DNA from: Lumnitzera littorea
Lineage: Eukaryota > Streptophyta > Magnoliopsida > Myrtales > Combretaceae
DNA length: 64,000 nucleotides
NCBI GenBank assembly: GCA_024138015.1
Contig: JAMXBB010000003.1
Span: 14,922,148-14,986,147, forward strand
Direction of reading: 5' to 3'
Each line of letters opens with the position of its first letter. Position 1 is the first letter of the stretch. Under the pieces are notes generated by a model. The model did not search any database. It was given only the letters and a program-made list of their open reading frames with translations, and was not told where the DNA came from. The position numbers and the translations under genes are program-made. Below, piece by piece: positions 50,290-62,284 of the stretch.

Positions 50290-51310
50290 TAAATTCAGCT
50301 TATGGTTCGTGGAAGTATTCTAATCCGTAAAAATGCTCTTTAGTTTATAAAATTATTTAAAAGTTCACAATACCTTACAGTATAGTATTGATTTGACAAT
50401 TTAACTAGAATAATAGATGGGTAAACTCAAGGGCCATGATCCACTTATTTTGAATAAGACTCTATATAAAAATAAAGTTCACATTTAGAACCACATATAC
50501 GATAGCTTTCTTAGGTACCATATTCTAAATGAATGATGTTATTAAAATAAGTGATTCAGAAGCCTATCTATTTATTCTCTTTTAATTGGTGTATCATATA
50601 CCAATTAACGTAACATCTTGTCATTTTCCAAAAATTTGAAAAACTACTTTAGTCGAAATTTTCCTTTAAAGTTCGTAAAAGCAATTTGAATTCATTATGA
50701 TATTTATGGGTTTTCAAAATTGGTTAAGAATAAAATTTTTACTATCTAGAAATTGAATGATCGAAAATTTTGTAAATGTGCTAGATGTTTTCATTCGAAA
50801 GTCTGTAAAATTGCTAGTTAGTTGTAAATCTGTTTTAGTTTGTAAGAAAGCTTTAAGGATAGCAAAATGCAATGAAAAGCTGGAAAATATCTCAAATATT
50901 TACAATGTAATTTACAATTTTTAAGTGAAATTTCCTGTAGAACCGTTTTCTTAAAAGTACATAAATTTACATAAATACCCGTGGACTTCATAATTCTAAT
51001 AAAAAGCTTGTAAATATCAATAATTTTGTAACAGCATTTTAAGTTTGTAATCGTTGTTAATAATTTGTCATTTCACCGGAAAGTTCTTAAATCAAGTCTC
51101 AATTCGTAAAGACTCTTCATTCGTAACAACAAACATTTCCAGTAAAAATTATCTAGATGCTATAAATCTCAATACGTTCGTAAAAACGCTTTAATATTTG
51201 TAATTTGCTTCAAAGTATTGTAAAACCACCAGATGCACATAAATTTCTTATAGCCCGTAAAATATTTATATAAAAAGTAACTTACCTTGGTTGTTTGTAA
51301 CAATGATTAT
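50290..51310. repeat. Degenerate GTAA-phased sequence
   Basis: Words of the form (C/T)(G/T)TAA or CATAA recur at loose intervals of about 18-25 bp, for example between 50990 and 51300 (CTTGTAAA, TTTGTAAC, TTTGTAAT, TTCGTAAA, TTCGTAAC, TTCGTAAA, TTTGTAAT). Similar texture returns at 52270-52740 and 56990-57400. It may be a decayed short tandem repeat. No coding content. Confidence 0.4.
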
Positions 51311-53230
51311 GCTGCTAACATTTAAGTAAATGTGCAATATAAATCACTTAAAACTCATCACATGTTTAAGAAAAGCTGGTCCGTCCCCTTGACAAGGCGA
51401 AGACCATAAATAAGACTGACGACGACAATGAGATACCTTTATAGTTCGACCGGAGTAAACTCAAGGCAACTTAAAACCATGGGTAGAGGAAAAAACCATA
51501 AAATTATTGATCTACTTGGAGAGTGAATTGACGAGGCCATAGCACAAGCTTTGACTTGTTCAATTCCGTTTTCTTTTTTTTCTTTCCCAACAAATGAAAT
51601 AATTCAGTAAACTTAATTAGGCTTTGTAAGACTATTATAATTTAGTGGCATAACTACTGATTTTTTTTCAAGATAAATTAATGTTCAGATCTCCTTTATA
51701 AAGTTTTATTATTGTTGAAAGGAAAAAAAAAAAGGTCACAAAAATTGCAAGAAATGCTACAAGCAGTAGCACTAAAAGGACGTGAGCTTTTGAAAATTTT
51801 CATATCACGGTCGGTTTTCTTTTTCTTTTCTTTTTTTAAGATAGAAAAATAAAATCAGAATTTTAGATAAACACCCATATCTTACTTCGCACCCTTAGAC
51901 AGTGTAAACTAATATCGATCGTATAAGTTTTATTTTTTTAACATAAATATAAAGTACAGAGAAGAAAAACATACTAAATTCAGGTATCAAGCAATAATTA
52001 AAATAATATATTTGAGACATACGACACTGTTAGAACTATATAACGATTGAAGTATTTTTGTTATGCTTGAAGAGAAATATCTTATTATCTATCCTTCAAG
52101 ATATCACAGATTTAAAAAAAAATGAAACAATATTTAGCAGATCAGAGAAATAAAATAATTGTTTAAAAATAAAAAATAAGAAAAAAAAAAAGAGAGAAGA
52201 AATTATTACTTAAAAATATGTAAGGCCTGTACGTGTCCCAAAATACTTTTCTCTTAAAATGGTTTTGAATTCGTAATTCCGTAGTAGTTCGCAAGTACAC
52301 AAAAATTATCCCTTAACAGTACTAAAGAATGTACTTTAATCAAAGGTTCGTAAAGAACTATAAAGGAGTAATGACGCTGTAATTTCGTAAAACTATGTTG
52401 TAATTCGTAATTGTTTTGTAAGAATTTGTCATTTTAATAAAGTCCGTAACTGTTCTTCTTTACGTGAAAAACAATTTGAAAAAAAAGAAAAAAATTTGCT
52501 CCAAATGTCGTAAAATTGCATTTGTTCCTTTAGCACTTCAATTTATGTGACGTACTTCTGATTAATGTAAAATCAGTTAAATAACTTCATAGAACTCAAA
52601 TAGCACATAACATAGCTGTAACAATTGTAACGTCTTTTAACATGTTCATAACATTGGTTATAAACGTGAAATTGAACGAGCATTGTGCCAAAACTGTAAA
52701 CTTCTTAAACATGCCTAAATTTATTGTAAATTCATAAATTTATGGAAAAAAAAGAAGTTGGTAAATTTCTAGCAATCCGGTTAGTAAAGTATCTAATTAT
52801 CTATACTTTATAGATTCATTCACCATGCATAAAACTATTGCTCATAATGAGGACCGAACATTTAACCGTTCTTAACCATTTAGATGTAAAGTATATATAA
52901 AAATCATAACTCTCAGTTAAACGTAAAGAAAAAGAGAATTCCTCAAGATGAAAATTAGCTTCCGTTCAATGAGGACGTGACTGAAATAATTACGATTCAA
53001 ATTATTCGACGGATGAAATTAAATCAAGTTAGGCTTAATTTCACACAAAATCTAATATTTTGATGGTTTATGAAGTTCATTGTTTGCTAGCAACTTGATA
53101 AAAGTCTTCTACGATACACGAAAAAACACGCTAAAAGTCAATAGATAAGTTGGAATTTAGGCGTGTACAGTGGCTTTCCAAGAAATAACACAAGCACCTT
53201 ATCACTCTGTCTGTCCTCTCTCCTCTCTCT

Positions 53231-53241
53231 CTATATATATA
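53231..53241 (+). promoter_or_regulatory. Candidate TATA box of small-ORF copy 2
   Basis: TATATATATAA after a CT-rich tract (CTCTCTCCTCTCTC), about 110 bp before the ATG at 53351. A pyrimidine patch next to TATA is a common plant core-promoter layout. The matching stretch is lost in copy 3, where a hAT element occupies this place. Confidence 0.55.
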
Positions 53242-53350
53242 ACTGCAGGAGGATACACAATAATCTCATCACCCAAATACCAAACCTTTTACTGTTCAAG
53301 GAAACAAATAAATCTCAAAGTAAGTAGTAAAAGTAGAGGTGGTACCGGTA

Positions 53351-53566
53351 ATGGCTAGTGGTAGTAGAAGTAAGCTCTCCGAGGGTTCTCAGGGGATCAA
53401 GAAAGGTAAACGCAAGCGTTTGTTTCTTAAATGCACATTCAAGATACTATTCCACGGTGTCGTAAGTACGGTGACTGGTGATTTCTCCACCATCATTGGG
53501 GAGTCACTCTGGCAAGGAGGGAAGCTGATAGCTAAGGCTATAAAATCAGCCGATAACCAAGAGTGA
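53351..53566 (+). CDS. Small basic ORF, copy 2 of the duplicated family
   Basis: Unrecognised family; 71 residues. A hydrophilic N-terminus (MASGSRSKLSEGSQG) leads to a basic run KKGKRKR at 17-23, an amphipathic stretch LFLKCTFKILFHGVVSTV, then VTGDFSTI at 41-48, ESLWQGGK at 51-58 and KAIKSAD at 62-68. Strongly basic, with no signal peptide; the basic run could act as a nuclear or RNA-binding patch, but that is speculation. I start at 53351 rather than the in-frame ATG at 53339 because copies 3 and 4 begin at the equivalent codon. A TATA box with a pyrimidine patch lies about 110 bp upstream. Copy 1, the copy 3 stub and copy 4 are its relatives. An expressed gene is plausible but unproven. 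Confidence 0.55.
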   Translation: MASGSRSKLSEGSQGIKKGKRKRLFLKCTFKILFHGVVSTVTGDFSTIIGESLWQGGKLIAKAIKSADNQE

Positions 53567-53657
53567 ACCATTGAAGAGCAATCCAATCTACTGTAGCATT
53601 CATCCACGTGCCCAAGATTTTAAATAAATTTTAATGTGAGTTAATTTTGGGTGGAGT

Positions 53658-53658
<1 letters not shown>

Positions 53659-53709
<51 letters not shown>

Positions 53710-53812
53710 CATATGGAAGAATTGGAAAATTGTAATGTTTGTTAGTGGGATATATATATATTACATATGGAAGAACTGGAAAATTGTAATGTTTGTTAGT
53801 GGGATATGTATT
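53659..53812. repeat. (TA)n microsatellite and 54-bp tandem duplication
   Basis: About 24 TA repeats (53659-53706), then two copies of a 54-bp unit beginning TTACATATGGAAGAA (53707 and 53761). Both lie in the 3' flank of ORF copy 2. The unit 4 flank has a single short version, so the expansion is specific to unit 2. Confidence 0.85.
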
Positions 53813-54344
53813 CTTATCCCTTCTTTTGTTGTTGTGTTTATCCATTTTTCCCTTACAAAATTGAGAAATGAGAATGGTGAGAAAAAAAAGATTATGAGCA
53901 TCATGAAAAGCTATGTGAACGAAATAAAAGCACCAAGAAATTGTTTTTCTTAAAAAAAAAAAAATTATCACTTAAACAATAGTCCAATTTGCAAAACATG
54001 TAATTATTAATCAACTTTCTCAATTTCTTTTTCTACCATTTATCAATTCTCTTGAAAATTACTTAAGTAATAACCTTTATTACTTTTGCTTTTGCCTATA
54101 TGGGTAAATTAGGATAAACCCTTCTGATCTAACCCATTTAGACCGAACCCCCCAATAAAACCAATCCGAGTCATCTCATTGTCAATGATTGTACTCTATT
54201 ATGAAGAAAAGGCCACAAACCTTCATCAAGTTCCAACTCTAAGCTATTAAGTACATTGCTCTAGAAGATAATATCTTAGCCCAAATACAATCTAAGCACC
54301 AATCACTAGATAAACAAAGGGATAAGCAAGATCGACCACCTACC

Positions 54345-54950
54345 CTTGAATAGTTCAGTCCCCAGTCACAAAGTATAAATAAGTCTAGCATATAAGTACA
54401 AACCAATCCTTCTAAAGGTCATAACCCAACCTCTCGCCTCTCTATAGGTATACAAAAGGAAGCCTCTAAGCAAAGCTAACCATTACCAGAGTCACATCTC
54501 CAAACCTTTCGCCTTCCGATAAGCATACAAAGGCAGCATACAAGCATAAGTTGATCATCGCAGGTCAAAATACCGACCTCTCACCTCTTTAAGGCATACA
54601 AAGGAAGCATCCAAGCAGAGCCGACCAATACTAAGGCCATGCCTCTAGATCTCTTGCCTTTCAATAAGCATACAGAGATAGCCTAAAGGCATAAATCGAC
54701 CTTTACAAAGTTCACATCAACCTCTCACCTTTCTATAGATACATAAAGGAAGCCTACATGCAAAGCCAACCATTACAGAGGTCACACCTCCAGGCCTCTT
54801 GCCTTTCGACAAGAATACAAAGGCAGCCTACAAGCATAAGCCAACCCTTAAAAGGTCATAATCCTATATGTATAACCTATTGGCAAACAACCCTTACAAA
54901 GGTCATGTTCACAAACCTCCTCATATTTTTTAAAGGAACATGAGGCAACC
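54345..54950. repeat. Satellite-like array, period about 145 bp
   Basis: Units begin ACCTCTC(G/A)CCT at 54429, 54576 and about 54720 (period 147 then 144), with degenerate partial units before and after. Each unit contains two related halves (CATACAAAGGAAGCC... and CATACAAAGGCAGCC...), so a monomer of about 72 bp may underlie it. The frame at 54758-54943 lies inside and is not a gene. Confidence 0.8.
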
Positions 54951-56929
54951 TACAGGTTAAATGATTCATATAGACTTTGTTTGATATGTTTTTTTTCCTT
55001 CTTTTTATTGTCTTTTTTATGTCTGTTTCAATCTTACATTTAGTAAGAATAAGAACTAAAAGAAATAGAAATATAATTCCATTTATACCTTTATTTTAAA
55101 ATTACATACCCAATAAATCTGTATAAAGTTGAATTTATCTACTTTTTACTTTATTCATATTTACAAATATACCAATTAAAATAATCCTCCACAATGCATA
55201 GAAAATATTCTTTTCAAGATCTTTTATCTTAAAAATGTATATAGATTTTCATTTTCCAATTTTGACACTCAAATCACTACTTTCATTATAGTTGTAAAAT
55301 AAAAATAGATAAGACACTGGTTAGGTAGCTTTCTAAACATCAAATTTCAAAAAAATACACAACAAATATAGAAAACATACAAACAAAAAAAAAAAGAAAA
55401 TAATCCAAACAAAACCATAACAAGTTGTATGCAAAAGACTCATAAATCAAGTACCCCTACCTTTTAATAAGATTGGAGAAGGAGTTCTCCTACCAAACTC
55501 CGTATGTAATAGAGGTATCATCAAATGGGCTCATATCCTTCTATAGCCTAATAGCATTAATATCCTAAGGTTGGGTAAAGAGCTGCGAACCATGAACCAA
55601 AATATCAACCAAACTAATTTGAGCCGAAAGATCGATTTTTTTGCAATTAGTTTGATTCATGATTCGGTGTGGTCTAGTGTACCTGAGAAACAAATCAAAC
55701 TGATTAACTAAAGCAAAGATAAACATATAACTAAAGTTGATGACACCTCATGCTTAGCTCGCTACTACTATATCTGCTACAAGAGTTGCCAAAGGTGAAT
55801 GTTGGTCCAACTGTATCTAACTCTAGTACTTGACTTATTATACTAATAATATTTGCTGAATATCTATCAAATTCTATGTTTGACTATATCTAAGCTTATA
55901 GTCATTACCCAATAGCGATTAGAGATACAATATACCATATACGGAAGGAAAGAAATTTAGGGCTCCTAATACAGATGCTGTTAGTAGTGCAAACCACATC
56001 TTGCCGTTTTTAATTCAGCAAGCTCTGATAGGTCTGTTAATTTTGTAATTATCAGTTTCATTCTGTTGTCTATTGCATGTAAAACAGTCCTCTTGCTATA
56101 TTGCTTGGTTTTATATTTGCTCTTTCTCTAACGTTATTTTAGTGCCACGTGTAACTCCATGCTATTTATCCCTGCGCGTACATTATTCGATACAGATACT
56201 TGCAAGTAAATAGAAATGGGCGTTACAGTTAAAAGCAGTATAAAATTCTTCATGACTGGAACTTGGAAGCATGGGACTTTTTGCCAAAATATGAAGTTTA
56301 TCTGTTAGTTTTATTATGGTACACAGTAATTAATATTATATATATAATGACAAGATATCCTCCAATTTTTTTGGTTTTTTGCTCTCGGTACATTGATCTT
56401 GCCCATAAGAAGTTAAGAAAATAAGCCAATGCTAGACAACTACAAAAATATTGTGAAACGTGATTCTTGAATTTTAATATTATAATAGAAAGGTTTGAAC
56501 CACAGTTCAAACAAGATCAAATCAATTTTTTTTGTAATTAAGAAATTTACAAATCAAACCATATGATTTAGTTAAATATAAAAAAAAATTAAAATATTTA
56601 GTCCAGTTCAATAAGAGAGAAGAATCATTCTAAACCTAACCATGCCTTCATGTTTTACTTACTTCTTCATCGGTTTGTCTATGTACATATTGTTTTCAAA
56701 ATGAGATCCACCGTCTAAAATATAAAACATCATAGATGGAGCTTTTATCCATAGATTTTACCACTTATATTTTCCTCTTTTTTAATAAGGTTGTTTATCC
56801 TTTATGTTTATTTTGCTAAGTTTCGGAAGATTTCAAGAAAAATTTCAAACGGAGCTTCCATCATGTCTTTTTGGAAGCTTATTTTAACAAAACCTCTTTC
56901 CAAAATCTGTATGGCATAGATACTTTTTT
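54951..56929. other. Intergenic DNA, no gene seen
   Basis: AT-rich. 55575-55700 and 56490-56640 both contain AACCAAACC/TTTGAACC words resembling hAT-type termini, but no element could be bounded. The minus frame at 56298-56510 has no domain. Confidence 0.45.
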
Positions 56930-57536
56930 TTTTTTGGCCGATACGTTTCCCAAAATATTTTTGTCTTAAAATGGTTTTGAATTCTTAATTCCGTAGTTGT
57001 TCGCAAGCACACAAAAATTATCTCTTAACAGTACTAAAGACCGTACTTTAATCAAAGGTTCATAAAGAACTATAAATTAGTAACGATGCTGTAATTTCGT
57101 AAACCAACGTTGCAAAATTGCATTTGTGGTAAAAAAAAAAAAAAAATTGCTCCAAATGTCGTAAAATTGCATTTGTTCCTTTAGCTCTTCAATTTACGTG
57201 ACGTACTTCTGTTTAATGTAAAATCAGTTAAATAACTTCATAGAACTCTTATAGCACGTAACATAATTGTAACAATTTTAACCAGGTTTAACTTGTTCAT
57301 AACATTGATATCTGGTTATAAATGTTAAAGTTAGCGTGCCTTGTGCCAAAACTATGAACTTGATGAGCATGCTTAAAAATTTATAAATTTATTGTAAATT
57401 CATAAATTTATGAAAAAATAAAGTTTCTAGTAACGTAGAACTTCTAATCTATACTGTGTATAGATTCATTCACCATCCATAAAACTATTGTTCATAACGA
57501 GGGGATAAAATTTTTAGACAATCCTAACCATATTTA

Positions 57537-57575
<39 letters not shown>

Positions 57576-57902
57576 ATAACTCTTAGTTAAATGCGAATAA
57601 AAAGAGATTTCTTCAAGATCAAAATTAGCTCGATTCATTGAGGATGTGACGGAACTAATTACGAGTTCAAATTATACAACGGATGAAATTAAATCATGTC
57701 AGGCTCACACAAAATCCAATATTTTGATGGATTGATGAAGTTCAATGTTTGCTAGCAACTTCCTCGAAAGTCTTCTACGTGCCGGGGAAAAAACGTCGGA
57801 AGCCAATAGATAAAAGACAAAGTCAGATTAATTTATTCAAATGCAAGTGGGAATAAAGGGTGTACAGTAGCTTTCCAATCCCATCAATCAAATAACAAAT
57901 CT

Positions 57903-58661
57903 GAGCGCTGAGCCGAATTGGTCCGGAACTAATCCTAAACTATCGGTTTTTGGGTTGGTGACGTGATGAATTGTAATCAACTCGTGAGCTAGTGGTTTCG
58001 TATTAGTTCAAGACTTTTAAACCGATTTTTTTTAATATTTAATTTTTTTTATTAATTTTATTAATTTCTTTTTTTTAAAATACATTAATAATTTATATAA
58101 TGTAATCTCATTTCTCTTTTTTATAAATGTACTAATTCATTAATAATTTCTAATTTTTTAATTAATTTCCAAATTAATGCTATTTAAAATTTTTTATTTT
58201 TTTCCTTAAATTTTATTTTTTTCTCATATTCAAGTCTTTAACATTTGATAAGTTTTACAAAAAGGACTTATATTAACTAAAATTAAATTTTCTATCTATC
58301 GTTAACATATAATTAATTTACAATTAGTTATCTATCATTAGTTTGATGATATTATTTTTAAAAAAATTATCCTTCACCTTTACAAATAAAACAGCTTTTA
58401 CTAGATATTATCCAATTTTTTTTCTAACTTAATAGTTTTTTTTTTTTCGGTTTCTCTTTCTTTTCTTTTTTTTTAAGGGGTAAACTGCCCAAGCCAACCC
58501 GCTGGTTCAATGGAGGGTTGGCCCAGTAGTTCACGACCCGTCGGTTCGACAATTCTGTCTAAATGAACTGCCTAAGCCCTTAAAACCTAACGGTTTGCCA
58601 AAGCGATTCAACCCGACCATTACCGAGCCAGATTGGTTTATGGTTCGAAACTGACCGCTGC
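57903..58661 (+). mobile_element. Non-autonomous hAT-type element, copy B
   Basis: About 759 bp. The left end starts GAGCGCTGAGCCGAATTGG and the right end reverse-complemented starts GCAGCGGTCAGTTTCGAACC. Flanking octamers ACAAATCT (57895-57902) and CCAAATCT (58662-58669) are an 8-bp target duplication with one mismatch, as expected for hAT. The interior is AT-rich, with no transposase. It is collinear with copy A in opposite orientation, and sits between the upstream flank and the ORF of small-gene copy 3. Confidence 0.85.
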
Positions 58662-58745
58662 CCAAATCTACTTCTACTTTTAAAGGAAACAAATATACAC
58701 AACCTTCTCATTTCAAAGAAAGTAGAAGTAAAGGTGATACTGGTA

Positions 58746-58784
58746 ATGACTAGTGGCGATAGAAGCAAGATCTCTAAGGGTTCT
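58746..58784 (+). pseudogene. Small basic ORF, copy 3, cut by LTR
   Basis: Thirteen codons remain (MTSGDRSKISKGS), corresponding to residues 1-13 of copy 2. The LTR beginning TGTAAGC at 58785 then replaces the rest. Its leader (AACCTTCTCATTTCAAAGAA) matches copies 1 and 4. With the hAT insertion upstream and the LTR within, it cannot make the protein. Confidence 0.85.
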
Positions 58785-61775
58785 TGTAAGCTCCCAAAAT
58801 TGAGTTTAAGACAACCGAGCTCAGATTTAGGGCTTTTAGGGTAACTTATCCAATTGAGCCCAAACTTTGCGACTAGAATGAAAAAGTTAGTCGAGATATT
58901 ACAGTGAAGTTAGATTTTAGTAATAATAACCCGAAACCCCAATTTTGCCCTTATAAATTGGAATATTTAATAAAGCACTAAAATATTCGGAACTCCTAAA
59001 ATTGAACTTAGATTGCAACGAGAAGTTAGAGATAAGTTAATTGAGCTATAAAATGAGATAATGTAGTATAATTTACTATATAAAAATACACGTAATTTTT
59101 TTGAATATACCTGGTATAAATAATAATTATATTGGTAAATTAACCTAAAATTGTGTAATTATATATTTATTGTGTTGAATTCATGAAATTAACTTTAGAA
59201 TGTATCTTAAAAATAAAAGATATGCTAGAAACTTAATTATATGAGTAAATTTATATATTTGACATGTTATTTACATAGGGTATAAACTTGTATATTAATT
59301 AAATAACTAATTCTAACATATAATATCTATATTTAAGTAATTATTTAATAAAAGAAAAAGAAAAATTAATCAAATAACATTGGAGATTGCTGGACAAGAT
59401 GCGTGGCAGGAGATTAGGAGAAGAATTTGCTAATTCAAAAAGCAAATCTTCAGCAAATGACACCACATGCTTAGTTAAAGTAGGAAAAAAACAAAAGAAA
59501 AAAATAAAGAAAAATCCATAAGCAGTGAAAGAACTTTATAAAAATTATCCTAACAGCAGAATGACAACATTTAGTAGTTTGGAACCAAAAACAACAGAAA
59601 GAAAAATCAGGAAAAAATCATAGAAAATAAAAAAAAAAGAAGAAAAAAACAGAACAATCACCGAGCAAGGTTAGTTCTTAGGGTTTCCTTTGATCTGCTA
59701 TTACGCCACTCCACCACCAAGGAGTACCCCCAGCGTCTAGGCGTTCCGACAACCGCCCAGCCGTCGCAGGCCACCGGAGCACCCAAGAACACCAAGGTCA
59801 AATTTCTGCCCTACTTTTCAATAATTTCTAAAAAATAGTAAATCCACCCAAAAAATTATGAAAAAAATTACACTTAGGTTATTTTAGACATGCTTTCATG
59901 TGATATTTTTATTTTTGAAAAATTCGTAATATTTAATATACTTTATTAAGAAATCTATAATTCACCCGAATTTATATTTATGAAATAAATGTACTATATG
60001 ATGTTATTTCTAGCTGAAAATTTTTATGTAGGATGTGTATGATAGATAGGTAATTGCTACGTAGCCCAAATTTTTATTTGAATAATTTTAATATTTATTG
60101 AATTTTTAGGCCTGAAATTAGCTCGAAAATAGGCTGAAATTATGAATTTAATAGGAAATTATGAAATTAATTGATGAAATGGACATGTACTGATCTATAA
60201 TAAATAATAATAGTATTGAGTCAGATTGAAATTAATTTGGTGTTAAAAGGATTAAATTGAATAATTTATTATAATTTAGAGGTAAAATTGTTAATATGAA
60301 AATATAGAAAATAGGTCAGAAACTTAAAACCAAGTGATAACTGAATTCCCTATATTTTTAGAAGTCCATAGAAATTTTTGCTGAATTATTGAGTAATCCG
60401 AACTATTTATTACGAATTTATTAAGTAAAATAGCTTAAATTACAAGTCGGGGTGTATTTGTAATATTAATAGACTAAAATGAATTAAATAGTTAAATAAA
60501 ACCTATATATAGGATTGCTGATCAAATTGGGTAAATGGAGATTTTTATTATAATTATTAATATTTTCTGATCGGGATACACTTTAGGTGTATTAGAATTG
60601 AATAATACTTATATTGTTACAATATAAGGACAAATTGGATAAAATATAATTTAAATCTATAAATTTCGCATAATACGATCGTTTTTATATAATTATGTAT
60701 AATTGTATTAAAAATTCAAACTACCCGTTAAAATCCATCTCTAGAAACAGGACTTGTAAAACATGTCATTAGGTCTATACGAACTCAATGACACTAGTTT
60801 TGTTGAAATCGGATAACCTTAAGCAATCTAGCCTATAACTATATCATATTCAAGAATATACACATTTTGGTAACCTTACCAGAATCAAAACGTGAATTAA
60901 TAAATAAAAAGTACGTTTCGCTATGATCAAAACAATATATAATACGTAATAGTATATATGATGTACGGTATCAATAATTAATAATTTAATTCGATATATA
61001 GTAATAACATGACTGCATATTATGGAAATAATATATATATATATATATATATAACCATTTTAGATTAAACTCTAATGTTTTCGTAATTATTACGAAAACT
61101 AAATTTTGACCTTTTGTGTAAATAGAACCTTCCAAAGACGGTTGACAATTCAAGTCAGCAAAAGCGAACATCTAAACAAGTAAGTTGGGATTGTAGCTTC
61201 ACCGCTGTTTGGGTACTATTTAAAGTATCCGAGGACCCAAGAGTACTTCTGGTTGTGTTTATAATTAGATGATTATGCGCATGTTGTGTGAGTGAATGAT
61301 ACTCGGATGTGACAGGAGTTTAACTCCTTGGTGTACTGTTCTGTATATTTGCATGGATTCTGTATTGTGTGAACTTATTGGTCACCCCTGATTAACACTA
61401 ACAGTTATTCGACTAAAATGTAATTGGATATGCATAATCACCTGTTAGGGGAAACGATTAAAAAGTGTTAGGCCAAACACCGATTTCCTTCGATGAGGAT
61501 AGCTGAAATGGTCCTTTCCCCATCCTTAGTTGAACTAAATGACAGGCGAGGAGGTCGCGGCAAGGTTGGGGGCCGTGGTTCGAAGGTGGTCATGGGAGGG
61601 GGGTGTTCTCCATTGCACAAGCCCAGGTTTAGTCTGACTTAAGTCGCGATGAAACTCCTCAATTCGGGTTGGAGCGGATGTAATTTCTCTAACCTCACAG
61701 TGGACCGAATAACACTGTGAGATGTTTTCATTTGAGTGATTGCATTGCATTTCATCATAATTATTAATCTTATTT
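58785..61775 (+). mobile_element. Diverged LTR related to the 3.1-kb family, truncated
   Basis: Starts TGTAAGCTCCCAAA, like the TGTAAGCCC start of copy 3, with preceding pentamer GTTCT. A TATA-like CTTTATAAAAA lies near 59529, and the family's conserved block (ACAGGCGAGGAGGTCGCGG, then AGCGGATGTAATTTCTCTAA) at about 61440-61720. The last several hundred bases of a full LTR are absent; at about 61776 the sequence changes to gypsy gag DNA. No GTTCT copy was found at the right, so the insertion was later rearranged. Confidence 0.75.
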
Positions 61776-62284
61776 GTGATTGTATATTTCGTTCTTCCAC
61801 CTCATAATATTCCTCCTCCTTATCACCTAACTCCTCTTCTTCTATCTCATCCACTGCAAGTCTTCATCCAGCATGTCTTTCCACTCCTCTAGCTTAATGA
61901 GGTCAAACTAAGAGATTAGCTTAGCCAAGGTGGCCATTACCTCGCTTAGGTAAAGCTTCTATATAGTCTCTATTCAGTACATCTCTAAGTGGCTACTTGT
62001 TGCCTTGTAAGGAAGTGACCAAGCTCTCGACCAAGCTAATGAGCCTATCGATTCTCTCATTAGCTAACCTTAGTGTGTAACTCCCTGGATGGCTATGACC
62101 AGCATAAGCACCACTCTCAACATCTTTAACAATCCTACAAACATTAGAATCCAACATTAACTTCTAAACTACATAAAAATCCTCTTCAAAACCCAATTTT
62201 GAAATATAACTCAAGAGCATTTGCTTTAACTTTAACCAAACACTACTAATAACACTTATCACAATTGTAAGGCAAAGAATACCA
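61776..62284 (-). pseudogene. Gypsy gag N-terminal fragment
   Basis: About 509 bp nearly identical, in the same orientation, to 24521-25031, covering the gag leader and N-terminus (MLDSN at about 62156, then acidic VDEIEEEELGDKEEE near 61850). No LTR or primer-binding site accompanies it, and both ends are abrupt, so it is an orphan piece brought in by rearrangement. In-frame stops are shared with the other copy. Confidence 0.85.

Larger units (their letters stand above)
51370..54280 (+). repeat. Duplicated unit 2 of the small-ORF cluster
   Basis: 52210-53160 is collinear with 56941-57890 of unit 3 with high visible identity (TTCGTAAAGAACTATAAA-type words, ATTCATTCACCAT, GGATGAAATTAAATCA, TTTGCTAGCAACTT). 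53560-54110 is collinear with 62740-63200 of unit 4. 54176-54280 matches 63896-63999. It contains ORF copy 2, the best preserved copy. Confidence 0.8.
56930..58784 (+). repeat. Duplicated unit 3 of the small-ORF cluster
   Basis: 56941-57894 is collinear with 52210-53190 of unit 2. The unit is then interrupted by a hAT element (57903-58661), resumes at 58670 with the 5' UTR and ORF start, and is cut at 58785 by an LTR. A (TA)n run lies at 57541-57572. Confidence 0.8.

Noticed and set aside
53170..53358. 62-codon frame upstream of small-ORF copy 2
   Set aside because: It crosses the TATA box and leader of copy 2 and has no counterpart in the other units.
53600..53971. Frames of 100-123 codons on both strands rich in Ile/Tyr
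   Set aside because: Both run through the (TA)n microsatellite and 54-bp duplication; no domain, not conserved in unit 4.
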